A DNA stretch of 64,000 bases. Source: NVTR01 sp036480115 (GTDB lineage Bacteria > Pseudomonadota > Alphaproteobacteria > Rhodobacterales > Rhodobacteraceae). A model generated the notes under the pieces. That model saw only the letters and a program-made list of their open reading frames with translations, searched no databases and was not told the DNA's origin. Where the stretch lies: NCBI GenBank assembly GCA_965224795.1, contig CBDDAE010000001.1, forward strand, positions 1,550,001 to 1,614,000, written 5' to 3'. Position numbers and translations under genes: made by a program. The stretch's first letter is position 1; every line of letters begins with the position of its first letter. Below, in pieces: positions 42,083 to 51,850 of the stretch.

Positions 42083-43681
42083 ATGTGGAATATTGTTAAA
42101 CTGGTGACCTATGGGTTTGCCACGGTTTTTGCAGCAATTGCAGCAAACTATGCACGAGATTTAGCGTTTCAGGTCCATGCAATTCTTGTAATGTTGGTCG
42201 CGGGTGGATTGTTCCTGTGGACAGTGCGTCAAACCGACGAACCCCAAACCCTTTCCGAACTAGAATATTTTGACGGTGTTATCCGCGCTGGCGTCATTGC
42301 CACCTGTTTTTGGGGTATTGCCGGTTTTCTAGTTGGCACCTGGATTGCATTTGAATTGGCGTTCCCAGGATTAAACTACGAATGGCTGCACGGTTTTGGA
42401 AACTTTGGCCGCTTGCGGCCTGTTCACACATCTGCAGTGATATTTGCCTTTGGTGGAAACGCCTTAATCGCAACGTCTTTCTATGTCGTACAGCGTACCA
42501 GCGCGGTTCGGTTGTGGGGCGGCAATTTGGGCTGGTTTGTCTTTTGGGGCTATCAGCTTTTCATTGTTTTGGCCGCCACAGGTTACCTTATGGGCGCTAC
42601 GCAATCCAAAGAATACGCTGAACCTGAATGGTATGTGGATATCTGGTTAACAATTGTCTGGGTCGCTTATCTTGTCGCCTTTCTGGGTACAATTTTCACC
42701 CGTAAAGAAAAGCATATCTACGTCGCCAACTGGTTCTATCTGTCCTTCATTGTCACCATCGCAATGCTGCATATTGTTAACAACCTGTCGATCCCGGTTT
42801 CAATATTCGGGTCCAAATCGGTACAATTGTTCAGTGGTGTGCAGGACGCTATGACCCAGTGGTGGTATGGTCACAACGCCGTTGGTTTTTTCCTAACTTC
42901 GGGTTTCTTAGGCATGATGTACTATTTCGTTCCAAAACAAGCGGAACGACCGGTTTATAGTTACAAACTATCGATCGTGCATTTCTGGTCGCTGACCTTC
43001 CTATATATCTGGGCCGGACCACACCACTTGCATTACACCGCCTTGCCTGACTGGGCCACGACCCTTGGCATGGTATTTTCAATCATCCTGTGGATGCCCA
43101 GCTGGGGTGGCATGATCAATGGCCTGATGACGCTATCTGGTGCCTGGGACAAGTTGCGCACCGACCCGATCATTCGAATGATGGTCCTGTCGATCGGATT
43201 TTACGGCATGTCCACCTTTGAAGGGCCGATGATGTCAATCCGGGCCGTGAACTCGCTTAGCCATTACACTGACTGGACGATTGGTCACGTACATTCCGGC
43301 GCGCTTGGCTGGAATGGTATGATCACTTTCAGTGCGATGTATTTCTTAGTGCCAAGGCTTTGGAACAGGGAACGCCTGTATAGCCTACGGCTGGTGAACT
43401 GGCATTTCTGGCTGGCGACCATAGGCATCATTCTTTACGCGGCTTCAATGTGGGTCACGGGTATCATGGAAGGCCTGATGTGGCGCGAAGTGGATGCCAA
43501 CGGCTTCTTGGTGAACTCGTTCGCTGACACTGTCGCCGCCAAGTTCCCGATGTATGTGGTGCGCGGCATTGGTGGTCTGATGTTCCTGACGGGCGCATTG
43601 ATCATGTGTTATAACCTTTGGATGACTGTGCGCAGGGCTCCGGCGAAAGCCGAAGTTACTGCCATGGCCCCCGCAGAATAG
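42083..43681 (+). CDS. ccoN: cbb3-type cytochrome c oxidase subunit I CcoN
   Basis: A 532-residue integral membrane catalytic subunit with about 12 or more hydrophobic segments. Haem b, b3 and CuB are ligated by conserved His residues in blocks such as RPVHTSAVIFAFGGNAL, TQWWYGHNAVGF, WAGPHHLHYTALPDW and TDWTIGHVHSGALGWNGM. The frame is open to an ATG at 41990, but that codon is inside the FNR box. The ATG at 42083 has a GAAGGGG site and the family N-terminus MWNIVKLV. First gene of ccoNOQP. Confidence 0.97.
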   Translation: MWNIVKLVTYGFATVFAAIAANYARDLAFQVHAILVMLVAGGLFLWTVRQTDEPQTLSELEYFDGVIRAGVIATCFWGIAGFLVGTWIAFELAFPGLNYEWLHGFGNFGRLRPVHTSAVIFAFGGNALIATSFYVVQRTSAVRLWGGNLGWFVFWGYQLFIVLAATGYLMGATQSKEYAEPEWYVDIWLTIVWVAYLVAFLGTIFTRKEKHIYVANWFYLSFIVTIAMLHIVNNLSIPVSIFGSKSVQLFSGVQDAMTQWWYGHNAVGFFLTSGFLGMMYYFVPKQAERPVYSYKLSIVHFWSLTFLYIWAGPHHLHYTALPDWATTLGMVFSIILWMPSWGGMINGLMTLSGAWDKLRTDPIIRMMVLSIGFYGMSTFEGPMMSIRAVNSLSHYTDWTIGHVHSGALGWNGMITFSAMYFLVPRLWNRERLYSLRLVNWHFWLATIGIILYAASMWVTGIMEGLMWREVDANGFLVNSFADTVAAKFPMYVVRGIGGLMFLTGALIMCYNLWMTVRRAPAKAEVTAMAPAE

Positions 43682-43692
43682 GAGGTTCAGTC

Positions 43693-44418
43693 ATGGGAAT
43701 TCTCGACAAGCACGCCATTCTGGAAAAAAGCCCGACCTTGCTGCTGATTGCCAGCCTGGTCACGGTCAGCGTTGGCGGTATCGTCGAAATCGCACCGCTG
43801 TTTTATCTGGAAAACACCATCGAAAAAGTAGAAGGCATGCGCCCCTACTCACCGTTGGAATTAACCGGCCGCGATATTTACATCCGTGAAGGCTGTTACG
43901 TCTGTCACAGCCAAATGATCCGGGCCCTGCGCGATGAAGTAGAGCGCTATGGCCATTATTCGCTGGCAGCTGAAAGCATGTATGACCACCCCTTCCAATG
44001 GGGGTCAAAACGCACGGGCCCCGATCTTGCCCGTGTTGGCGCAAGATACTCTGACGAATGGCATCTGGCCCATTTGATTGATCCGCAATCGGTTGTACCG
44101 GAATCAGTTATGCCAAAATATGGATTTTTGTTAGATAAACAGATCGATGGCGAATATGTCGGCGAGCTGCTGGCCACACACCGGATTGTTGGTGTCCCCT
44201 ACAGCGATGAAATGATTGAACTGGCGCAGGCAGATTTTGCGGTTCAGGCTGACCCAGACGAAGATTATGACGCGCTTTTGGGACGTTACCCCAAAGCTGT
44301 CGTCAGTAACTTTGACGGTCAACCCGGCGTTTCGGAAATGGATGCCCTAATCGCCTATATGCAAATGCTGGGGACATTGGTTGATTTCTCGACCTTCACC
44401 CCAGATGCCAGCCGATAA
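43693..44418 (+). CDS. ccoO: cbb3 oxidase monohaem cytochrome c subunit CcoO
   Basis: A 241-residue protein with one N-terminal membrane anchor (about residues 15-40) and a periplasmic cytochrome c domain. The haem site is CYVCH (68-72, in REGCYVCHSQMIR) with the conserved QWGSKRTGPDLARVGARYSD and PESVMPKYGFL (Met ligand). The ATG at 43693 follows GGAGG, 11 bases after the ccoN stop. Confidence 0.97.
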   Translation: MGILDKHAILEKSPTLLLIASLVTVSVGGIVEIAPLFYLENTIEKVEGMRPYSPLELTGRDIYIREGCYVCHSQMIRALRDEVERYGHYSLAAESMYDHPFQWGSKRTGPDLARVGARYSDEWHLAHLIDPQSVVPESVMPKYGFLLDKQIDGEYVGELLATHRIVGVPYSDEMIELAQADFAVQADPDEDYDALLGRYPKAVVSNFDGQPGVSEMDALIAYMQMLGTLVDFSTFTPDASR

Positions 44419-44431
44419 AAGGGGACAAATA

Positions 44432-44629
44432 ATGGACACCTATTCATTCCTTCGTGAATTTGCTGACAGCTGGACATTACTTGCAATGTTCGGGTTTTTC
44501 GTACTGGCAATACTTTGGGTTTTTCGCCCTGGTAGCGGCAAGGCCCACCGGGATAGTGCAGATATACCGTTTCGCCATGATGACAAACCGGCCCAGGATG
44601 CAACCGGTAGCAGCAAAGAGGTTTCATAA
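44432..44629 (+). CDS. ccoQ: cbb3 oxidase small subunit CcoQ (FixQ)
   Basis: A 65-residue protein with one membrane segment (about residues 14-33, TLLAMFGFFVLAILWVF) followed by a short charged cytosolic tail. This is the CcoQ/FixQ pattern, and its position between ccoO and ccoP confirms it. GGGGA precedes the ATG. It stabilises the oxidase complex. The TAA stop overlaps the ccoP ATG by one base. Confidence 0.93.
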   Translation: MDTYSFLREFADSWTLLAMFGFFVLAILWVFRPGSGKAHRDSADIPFRHDDKPAQDATGSSKEVS

Positions 44630-45483
44630 TGGCAAAACAACCCGTCAAATCAGACCCCAAGACCACCGGCCATAGCTGGGACGGAATTGAGGAATATAAC
44701 AACCCATTGCCCCGTTGGTGGTTGTGGACTTTCTACGCCACTATTTTCTGGGGTATCTTGTTTGTAATTGCCTATCCGGCATGGCCATTGATCAAAGGGG
44801 CGACACCGGGCCTGTTTGGCTATTCCACCCGCCAGGAAGTGGCCAACGACATCCAGAAATTTGCCGACAACAATGCAGCAATCCAAGCCAAACTGGCAGC
44901 GGTTGATGTAACCCAAATATCTGCCGACGCAGAACTGCATAGCTTTGCTATCAATTCAGGTTCTTCGGTTTTTCTGACCAATTGTTCCCAATGCCACGGC
45001 TCAGGTGCTGCCGGCACCGGCATATATCCGAACCTAGTGGATGATGACTGGTTATGGGGCGGCAAGATCGAAGAGATTGCCCAAACTGTGCGCTACGGCA
45101 TTCGCACCGAGGATGACGAAACCCGTTTTTCTGAAATGCCCGCCTTTGGTGAATTTCTGGAAGAAACCGAAATCAACCAAGTTGTCAGCTATGTACTTTC
45201 CCTTAGTAACCTGGACCATGACGCCCCGTTAGCAGAATTAGGGGCGGCTGTTTTTGAAGAAAACTGCGCCGCTTGCCACGCTGAAGATGGCACCGGCGAT
45301 CGAGAGCAAGGCGCTCCGGATCTAACCGATTTCATCTGGTTGTTTGGCAGTGAACCGGACGCCATCACCCGTACCGTCACTTTCGCCCGCAATTCAGAAA
45401 TGCCGTCCTGGGAAAGTAAACTAAGTGATGCCCAGATAAAAGCTGTAGCGGCCTATATTCACCAGCTTGGAGGCGGTGAATAA
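44629..45483 (+). CDS. ccoP: cbb3 oxidase dihaem cytochrome c subunit CcoP
   Basis: A 284-residue subunit. The N-terminal GHSWDGIEEYNNPLPRWW (residues 14-31) is the FixP signature, followed by a membrane anchor (about 31-50) and two cytochrome c domains with CSQCH (119-123) and CAACH (213-217). It receives electrons from soluble cytochromes and feeds CcoO and CcoN. It ends the ccoNOQP transcript, with two hairpins following. Confidence 0.97.
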   Translation: MAKQPVKSDPKTTGHSWDGIEEYNNPLPRWWLWTFYATIFWGILFVIAYPAWPLIKGATPGLFGYSTRQEVANDIQKFADNNAAIQAKLAAVDVTQISADAELHSFAINSGSSVFLTNCSQCHGSGAAGTGIYPNLVDDDWLWGGKIEEIAQTVRYGIRTEDDETRFSEMPAFGEFLEETEINQVVSYVLSLSNLDHDAPLAELGAAVFEENCAACHAEDGTGDREQGAPDLTDFIWLFGSEPDAITRTVTFARNSEMPSWESKLSDAQIKAVAAYIHQLGGGE

Positions 45484-45493
45484 AAAACAAGTT

Positions 45494-45562
45494 TCGGGGG
45501 CTTCCCCCCCCGATTAGGCACCGACCCCAGATCCTGTTCGCGCGTTTCTTCGGGGTCGGTGC
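45494..45562 (+). terminator. Two successive hairpins after ccoNOQP
   Basis: TCGGGGGcttCCCCCCCGA (45494-45513) forms a GC-only stem with a 4-base loop. GCACCGACCCC (45518-45528) pairs perfectly with GGGGTCGGTGC (45552-45562) across a 23-base loop. Neither has a clean T run. They probably separate ccoNOQP from ccoGHIS by termination or by 3'-end protection. No FNR box was found before ccoG. Confidence 0.55.
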
Positions 45563-45634
45563 TGCTTTCAATTGAAATTGGCGTGCTAAGGTTTTTACCG
45601 CCGCTATAACGCAGCAAATAGTAGGAACTTGATT

Positions 45635-47059
45635 TTGTCTTCTGACGATCCGCAACCGCTCTATATAGCCCGTGAGCCAATTTTTCCCCGGAAAGTTTCC
45701 GGCAAGTTTCGCGCGCTGAAATGGTGGTTGATGGGCCTTACCCTTAGCGTTTATTACCTGACACCCTGGATCCGTTGGGACCGGGGTGAAAACCTGCCAG
45801 ATCAAGCAGTTTTAGTCGACTTAGCCGGAAGGCGGTTTTTCTTTTTCTGGATCGAAATCTGGCCCCATGAATTCTATTTTATAGGTGGCCTGTTGATCAT
45901 GGCCGGGCTGGGATTGTTTTTGTTCACCTCAGCCCTTGGCCGGGTGTGGTGCGGCTATGCCTGTCCTCAAACAGTCTGGACTGACCTGTTCATACTGGTA
46001 GAGCGCTGGATTGAAGGTGATCGAAATGCCCGCGTACGGCTGTGGAAATCCAAGTGGAGTTTTCGCAAATGGCGTTTGCGCGTTACCAAGTGGATTATCT
46101 GGGCACTGATTGGTGTTATCACTGGCGGCGCCTGGGTGTTCTATTTCGCAGACGCGCCAAGTTTATTGATCAAATTGGTAACACTTACCGCAAACCCGGT
46201 CGCCTATATTACGATTGCAATCTTGACGCTTTTTACCGTCGTGTTTGGTGGTTTCGCCCGCGAGCAGGTCTGCATCTATATGTGCCCCTGGCCACGTATC
46301 CAGTCGGCAATGATGGACGAAGAAACCTTGACAGTAGGTTACCGCGATTGGCGCGGTGAACCACGGGGCAAACACCGAAAGGCCAAAGGGGCCGACCAGT
46401 TAGGCGACTGCATTGATTGCATGGCTTGCGTCAATGTTTGCCCGGTTGGAATTGATATCCGCGACGGTCAACAGCTGGAATGCATCACATGTGCACTGTG
46501 CATAGACGCCTGTGATGACATCATGGATAAGATTGGCAAACCCCGGGGCTTGATTGATTACCTGGCGTTAACAGATGAATTGGCTGAACGGGATGGAGGG
46601 AATCCCAAAGCTATCTGGAACCATATTCTGCGACCCCGGACAATGATGTACACATTCCTTTGGTCACTGATCGGTTTTGCCATGGTATTTGCGTTGTTTA
46701 TCCGTCCGGAAATTGACATGACGGTAGCCCCGGTTCGCAATCCAACGTTTGTGATGCTTTCAGACGGCTCAATCCGCAATGCTTATGACGTGCGCCTACG
46801 CAACAAAAACGGCGACGCTCGCCCCTATCGGTTATCGCTTTCAACAGATGCCTCTTTACAGATAGAACTGGAAGGAACAGACGATCTGACTGTCATGGTT
46901 CCCGCCGATGAAAGCTATTTGCAGCGGGTTTATATCATCGCCCCGTTCGGAACAGATGCAAGTAAACTGGCCCGCACGAAGCTACGCCTTTGGGTGGAAG
47001 ATACCTTCAGCACAGAACGCGCATTTAAAGACACTGTTTTTAATGGGAACACAAAATGA
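45635..47059 (+). CDS. ccoG: CcoG/RdxA/FixG, copper-handling iron-sulfur protein for cbb3 assembly
   Basis: A 474-residue membrane protein with five hydrophobic segments and two [4Fe-4S] sites in CIDCMACVNVCPVGIDI and CITCALCIDACDD, plus the membrane motif RVWCGYACPQTVW. A C-terminal periplasmic Ig-like domain starts around residue 350. CcoG is thought to reduce Cu(II) for the oxidase. Start is TTG: 45635 is preceded by AGGAA at good spacing, while TTG 45629 is too close to it. The stop overlaps the ccoH start (ATGA). Confidence 0.94.
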   Translation: MSSDDPQPLYIAREPIFPRKVSGKFRALKWWLMGLTLSVYYLTPWIRWDRGENLPDQAVLVDLAGRRFFFFWIEIWPHEFYFIGGLLIMAGLGLFLFTSALGRVWCGYACPQTVWTDLFILVERWIEGDRNARVRLWKSKWSFRKWRLRVTKWIIWALIGVITGGAWVFYFADAPSLLIKLVTLTANPVAYITIAILTLFTVVFGGFAREQVCIYMCPWPRIQSAMMDEETLTVGYRDWRGEPRGKHRKAKGADQLGDCIDCMACVNVCPVGIDIRDGQQLECITCALCIDACDDIMDKIGKPRGLIDYLALTDELAERDGGNPKAIWNHILRPRTMMYTFLWSLIGFAMVFALFIRPEIDMTVAPVRNPTFVMLSDGSIRNAYDVRLRNKNGDARPYRLSLSTDASLQIELEGTDDLTVMVPADESYLQRVYIIAPFGTDASKLARTKLRLWVEDTFSTERAFKDTVFNGNTK

Positions 47060-47514
47060 CCGACAAGCCCCTGACCGGCCGTAAAGTATTTTTCATATTT
47101 GCAGCGTTTTTCGGCGTAATAATCGCCGTAAATTTAACACTCGCGTTTCAGGCCGTCGCCACTTTCCCCGGGCTTGAAGTTCGCAATGCTTACGTTGCCT
47201 CGCAAAGTTTTGACACGGAACGTGCAGCTCAGACGGCATTAGGCTGGGATGTATCCGCAACCGTTGTTGACCAACAACTAATACTGACCATCAACGATGT
47301 GGATGGTCAGCCCGTTCAGGTTGCAGATCTTTCAGCTATTTTAGGTCGGGCGACACATGTAAAAGATGACCTTACGCCGGCGTTTGAATTTAATGGCTCA
47401 GCCTATGTCGCACCCGCTGATATCGCCACAGGCAATTGGAATCTGCGCTTGGTGGCGCATGCAAGCGACGGCACCCGTTTCAGCCAGCGCGTCATTATTC
47501 ACGTTAGCAATTAA
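47056..47514 (+). CDS. ccoH: CcoH/FixH, cbb3 oxidase assembly protein
   Basis: A 152-residue membrane-anchored protein. The N-terminal segment (about residues 8-33) with GRKVFFIFAAFFGVIIAVNL is the FixH signature, followed by a beta-rich periplasmic FixH domain (NAYVASQSFD, then the C-terminal GNWNLRLVAHASDGTRFSQR). It acts in cbb3 maturation with CcoI. The start overlaps the ccoG stop; ccoI follows after 2 bases. Confidence 0.92.
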   Translation: MTDKPLTGRKVFFIFAAFFGVIIAVNLTLAFQAVATFPGLEVRNAYVASQSFDTERAAQTALGWDVSATVVDQQLILTINDVDGQPVQVADLSAILGRATHVKDDLTPAFEFNGSAYVAPADIATGNWNLRLVAHASDGTRFSQRVIIHVSN

Positions 47515-47516
47515 AC

Positions 47517-49682
47517 ATGGTCCAGCCAGCAACAGTTTCCGCCTGTTCGACCTGTGTTGCTGACGCTGTTGAACTGGCCGATAAAACAACTGGCGAAAAT
47601 GTTTTGTTGTCTTTGCCAAACATCCATTGCGGCGGCTGCATTGCTTCGGTTGAACGGGCTTTACAGGCTGAGCAATATGTACGTTCCGCGCGGGTAAACC
47701 TGACCTTGAAACGCGTTAGCATTGACGCCGATGCTGGCATGCCTGCGCATCGGTTTATAACAGTTTTAGCCAATGCCGGGTATGAGGCCCATGAACTGGA
47801 CACCGGAATGCTTTCTGCCACGCAAACAGACAAGCGCGGCAAAGCCCTGCTAGTGCGTCTAGCCGTGGCCGGGTTTGCAATGATGAATGTTATGTTATTG
47901 TCAGTGGCTGTATGGTCCGGGGCACAGGACACAACCCGCGACATGTTTCACTGGGTTTCAGCCATGATTGCTTTGCCAGCGATCGTATTTTCGGCGCAGC
48001 CCTTTTTTGTGAATGCTTGGTCGGCTTTGCGTGTACATCGTCTAAACATGGATGTGCCCATTTCACTGGCCATCCTGTTGGCTTCAACCATGTCGATCTA
48101 TGAAACCAGCCAAGGTGGAGAGCACGCCTTTTTTGATGCCGCCCTGTCGCTTACGTTCTTTTTGCTGGCAGGACGTTATCTGGATCACCGCACCCGCAAA
48201 ATTGCCCGCTCGGCCGCACAGGAACTGGCTGCCCTAGAAGTGCCTCGTGCCTTAACAATTTCCGGGAAAACGGTAGCAATTGAAGACCTGAATGTAGGTG
48301 ACATGGTCCGAATACTTCCGGGAACACGAGTGCCTGTTGACGGGGTAGTCAGCGATGGCGACAGCGAGCTTGATCGCTCACTTTTAACCGGTGAAACTCT
48401 GCCGGTTTCAGTGTCGGCCAATACCCCGGTTAGCGTCGGCGAAATGAACCTGACAGGGCCATTGAGTGTGCGGGTAACGGCCGCAGGTAATGACAGTTCT
48501 CTACATCGGCTTGCAGATCTGGTGGCCGTAGCCGAAAGCGCACGAAACCGCTACACATCTCTCGCAGAACAAGCCGCCCGGATTTATGCACCGCTTGTAC
48601 ATATACTGGCAGTTCTGGCGTTTTCAGGTTGGTATTGGTTCAGCGGTGACATTCGCTTGTCACTGAATATTGCCGTGGCTGTGCTTATCATCACCTGTCC
48701 ATGTGCCCTTGGATTAGCCGTACCTGCTGTAACAACCGCTGCCTCTGGGCGACTGTTTCGAACTGGTATGCTAATCAAAAGCGCAACCGCGCTAGAACGA
48801 TTGGCCCAGGTTGATACCGTTGTATTTGATAAAACGGGTACACTGACCAAAGGTCAGCCAACGCCCGCCAACCTGGCCGATCATAACCAAGAAAATCTGG
48901 AAGTTGTCTTTGCACTGGCGCGCGCCTCAGCGCATCCATTGGCGGTTTCATTGACCAATGCGATTACTAAGCTGGGATTGGTTCCGGCAGATATTTCAAA
49001 AGTTAAAGAAGTGCCAGGATCGGGCATTCAGGGTGTTTGGCAGGGGCAGGTTGTACGTCTGGGTCGCGGCGCATGGGTGGGTGCAACGGCTGCAAACCAA
49101 ACAGCTACCTATTTGCAAATTGGCGATCAGCTACCGTCTTGCTTTACATTTGACGATGCCCTGCGCGACGGGGCGCAATCCGTTGTCAATTCCCTGCAAG
49201 CACTGGGTAAAGATGTTGTCCTGTTGTCTGGTGATGTCCCGGCAGCAGTAGGTGACATTGCGCGCAGGCTGAATATTTCAGCCTGGGACGCCGAAATGCT
49301 GCCAACTGACAAGGCGGCCCGGATCGCTGCACTGGCCAGATCCGGACGCAAAGTTCTGATGGTTGGCGACGGTCTAAATGACACAGCCGCACTTGCTGGT
49401 GCCTATGTATCAATTTCACCGGCCAGCGCATTGGAGGCGGCGCGGGTTGTGTCTGATATGGTGCTGTTAGGCGACTCGCTGACCCCCATCGCCGAAGCAT
49501 TAGTGGTTGCTCAATCAGCAACCCGACGGATCAAGGAAAATTTCGCCATCGCAGCGGCCTATAACATGATCGCTGTTCCCTTGGCGTTGGCTGGATTTGC
49601 AACGCCGCTTATAGCAGCTTTAGCAATGTCGACCTCTTCAATCACGGTGTCACTGAACGCCCTCAGATTGGTGCAGCGATGA
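47517..49682 (+). CDS. ccoI: CcoI/FixI, copper-transporting P1B-type ATPase
   Basis: A 721-residue P-type ATPase that exports copper for cbb3 assembly. One heavy-metal-binding domain (HCGGCIASVERAL, about residues 38-50) precedes membrane helices with the CPCALGLAVP metal site, the phosphorylation loop DKTGTLTKGQ, the TGE motif LLTGETLPV and the GDGLNDTAAL hinge. Cys-Pro-Cys indicates Cu+ or Ag+ specificity. The TGA stop overlaps ccoS by 4 bases. Confidence 0.96.
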   Translation: MVQPATVSACSTCVADAVELADKTTGENVLLSLPNIHCGGCIASVERALQAEQYVRSARVNLTLKRVSIDADAGMPAHRFITVLANAGYEAHELDTGMLSATQTDKRGKALLVRLAVAGFAMMNVMLLSVAVWSGAQDTTRDMFHWVSAMIALPAIVFSAQPFFVNAWSALRVHRLNMDVPISLAILLASTMSIYETSQGGEHAFFDAALSLTFFLLAGRYLDHRTRKIARSAAQELAALEVPRALTISGKTVAIEDLNVGDMVRILPGTRVPVDGVVSDGDSELDRSLLTGETLPVSVSANTPVSVGEMNLTGPLSVRVTAAGNDSSLHRLADLVAVAESARNRYTSLAEQAARIYAPLVHILAVLAFSGWYWFSGDIRLSLNIAVAVLIITCPCALGLAVPAVTTAASGRLFRTGMLIKSATALERLAQVDTVVFDKTGTLTKGQPTPANLADHNQENLEVVFALARASAHPLAVSLTNAITKLGLVPADISKVKEVPGSGIQGVWQGQVVRLGRGAWVGATAANQTATYLQIGDQLPSCFTFDDALRDGAQSVVNSLQALGKDVVLLSGDVPAAVGDIARRLNISAWDAEMLPTDKAARIAALARSGRKVLMVGDGLNDTAALAGAYVSISPASALEAARVVSDMVLLGDSLTPIAEALVVAQSATRRIKENFAIAAAYNMIAVPLALAGFATPLIAALAMSTSSITVSLNALRLVQR

Positions 49683-49837
49683 ACGTGTTGGTGTATCTGA
49701 TCCCTGTCTCGTTAACACTTGGCGGCCTGGCATTGCTGGGGTTTTTCTGGGCAATCAGAACCCGACAGTTTGACGATCCTGACGGCGACAGCCAACGGTT
49801 TTTGACGTCAGAGTACGATGAAAACCCAAAGGAATAA
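49679..49837 (+). CDS. ccoS: CcoS/FixS, small cbb3 oxidase maturation protein
   Basis: A 52-residue product starting with the ATG that overlaps the ccoI stop (ATGA). One membrane segment (LIPVSLTLGGLALLGFFWAI, residues 7-26) is followed by RTRQFDDPDGDSQRFL, the CcoS/FixS signature. It is needed to insert cofactors into CcoN. It closes the ccoGHIS operon. Easily missed because of its size. Confidence 0.93.
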   Translation: MNVLVYLIPVSLTLGGLALLGFFWAIRTRQFDDPDGDSQRFLTSEYDENPKE

Positions 49838-49906
49838 GTATATAGGTCTTCAATTGGAAAAGCGCTGGCTACTGTCACCCCTTACACCCGACCATTTAAT
49901 ACCATT

Positions 49907-50692
49907 TTAAACTGTCAAATCTGAGTGAATAAAGGTGATATCGCCTTGCGTCCCGATAAGCGCGGCCGTCAACCGGCCAGTTTTCCAAGCGCCAGTATCA
50001 ACATTGATGCGTCCCCCCTTACTTATTGCTTTTTCTCGTATCCAATGACCATGGGCGACCCAAATTCCATCTTTCCGGCTATCACGCAAAAATCTGTGGT
50101 GTCCCCAAAGAAGATCCTGCTCCTTTTGCTGTTCAATCGGAACTACAGGGTTCGGGCCGGCATGGGTTACCACTAAATTTCCACTTTGCCAGGTAAGAGG
50201 CAACCCCCGCAGCCATGCTTCGCCCCCCTCAGCCAGCGCCGCCTTAAGCCTTTGGCTTGCTGAAATCGCTGCGCCATGGCTTGGGTTTTCTTCCAGATCA
50301 ATGCCGAAACTTTCCAGCGTATTGATTCCACCATTACGCAACCATCGACCACCCAGTTCAATCGGTTCATCCAAAAACTCCAACAGCATTACTTCATGGT
50401 TACCGCGCAGGTAAACAGCCCCATCTAACCCCCGCAATCTATCAAGAACTTTTCGACTGTCTGGTCCTCTGTCGACATAGTCGCCAACGAACACAACCTT
50501 TGCATCCGGTGCTTTTTCCGACACTTTCTTTAGCAAATTTTCTAGTAGGTCAGCTCGCCCGTGGATGTCTCCGACAATCGCCACAGGGTGTGTCGGGCTT
50601 GGAAAACTTGGGAAAAATTCGTCAGTAATAAGGGGCGGATTAGATACTTTCCCCCGCCCTATTCTGGCAAGTCTTTGCCACCAACTGGTCAC
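49907..50692 (-). CDS. Metallophosphoesterase (Ser/Thr protein phosphatase-like)
   Basis: A 261-residue calcineurin-like phosphatase. The metal and active-site motifs are in order: VGDIHGRADLL, VFVGDYVDRGPDS and YLRGNHEVMLLEF, with later histidines in VTHAGPNP and VAHGHWI. The spacing resembles PrpA/ApaH-like PPP phosphatases. The substrate could be a phosphoprotein or diadenosine polyphosphate; the sequence does not decide. Start is GTG at 50692. It lies 33 bases downstream of the epimerase gene on the same strand. Confidence 0.87.
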   Translation of the reverse strand: MTSWWQRLARIGRGKVSNPPLITDEFFPSFPSPTHPVAIVGDIHGRADLLENLLKKVSEKAPDAKVVFVGDYVDRGPDSRKVLDRLRGLDGAVYLRGNHEVMLLEFLDEPIELGGRWLRNGGINTLESFGIDLEENPSHGAAISASQRLKAALAEGGEAWLRGLPLTWQSGNLVVTHAGPNPVVPIEQQKEQDLLWGHHRFLRDSRKDGIWVAHGHWIREKAISKGGRINVDTGAWKTGRLTAALIGTQGDITFIHSDLTV

Positions 50693-50725
50693 GTTTCAAA
50701 TTCCAACATTCTGTCGCATCTCGGT

Positions 50726-51748
50726 TCAATTATCAGAAATATCGTAATATTCTTTGTACCAATTCACAAATTTTTCGATGCCGTCCTTAACTGATGTCGA
50801 TGGTGTGTGTTTGGTTAATTTTTTCAAAAGTTCGGTATTCGCAAAAGTTGCCGGCACATCACCCGGCTGCATATTGTGAAAGTTCTTTTTCGCAATACGC
50901 CCGGTAGCCTTTTCAATTGCGGAAACATAATCCATCAGTTCCGTAGGCTGTGAATTCCCGATATTTACAATTCTGAAAGGCGCGACTGGTGAAAGGCTAT
51001 CCCCGGAATTTATCTTTGCATTTCCCTTAAGGAGCAACGGCGCAACACCTGACAGACGCCAAATAGATTCAACAAGGTCGTCGATATAGGTAAAATCGCG
51101 GCGCATTTTACCTTGGTTGTAAATATCAATTGGTTCGTCATTCAAAATAGCCCGGGTGAACTTAAAGTGGGCCATATCTGGCCTTCCCCACGGCCCATAA
51201 ACGGTAAAAAATCGAAACATTGTCGTCGGCAGATTGTACAGATGTGCGTAGGAATGGGCCATTGCCTCATTCGCCTTTTTGGTGGCCGCATAAAACGACA
51301 TTTGGCTATCAGCCTTATCAGTTTCGGCGTAAGGCATTTCCGTATTCGCACCATAAACCGATGAGGTAGAAGCCAGCATCATATGTTTTGGCGGAGTAGT
51401 ACGCGCTGCTTCCAATAGGCGAAATGTTCCGATCAAATTCGAATTTACGTAGGCCTCTGGCTCATCAATTGAATATCGAACACCAGCCTGAGCGGCCAAG
51501 TGGAATACTACATCGGGTGCAATATTTTTGAAAACGTCATCAAGTTTTCCAGGTTTTTCAAGTTTAGCAATGATCGGCGAAAAATTTGGGCTGTCTATTA
51601 GCATTTCGTGACGACGCTCTTTCAAAGTCACGTCGTAATAGTCCGTCATGGCGTCAAATCCAGTTACGTCCCAACCTTCAGCCAAAAGGCGTTTACTAAT
51701 ATGGTAGCCGATAAATCCGGCAGACCCAGTGACTAAGGCAGTTGGCAT
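50726..51748 (-). CDS. NAD-dependent nucleotide-sugar epimerase (UDP-glucuronate 4-epimerase-like)
   Basis: A 340-residue extended short-chain dehydrogenase. It has TGSAGFIGYHISKRLLAEG (NAD binding, residues 7-25), ASTSSVYGANTEMPYAE, the catalytic YAATKKANE (Tyr-x3-Lys) and the substrate-region block FRFFTVYGPWGRPDMA. The VYGANTEMPYAETD and GRPDMA blocks are typical of UDP-glucuronate 4-epimerases. It probably supplies UDP-galacturonate for surface polysaccharide or LPS, in keeping with the kdsD/lpt genes and the glycan cluster further on. Confidence 0.88.
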   Translation of the reverse strand: MPTALVTGSAGFIGYHISKRLLAEGWDVTGFDAMTDYYDVTLKERRHEMLIDSPNFSPIIAKLEKPGKLDDVFKNIAPDVVFHLAAQAGVRYSIDEPEAYVNSNLIGTFRLLEAARTTPPKHMMLASTSSVYGANTEMPYAETDKADSQMSFYAATKKANEAMAHSYAHLYNLPTTMFRFFTVYGPWGRPDMAHFKFTRAILNDEPIDIYNQGKMRRDFTYIDDLVESIWRLSGVAPLLLKGNAKINSGDSLSPVAPFRIVNIGNSQPTELMDYVSAIEKATGRIAKKNFHNMQPGDVPATFANTELLKKLTKHTPSTSVKDGIEKFVNWYKEYYDISDN

Positions 51749-51850
51749 GAATTGTCCTCTCAGCCAACAGTCTTAACCCGCGCAAGGACCCGAGCCAACC
51801 CATACCGCCCGAAATTCAATTCGGGCGGTCTATTAGTAATTTCAGTGTGG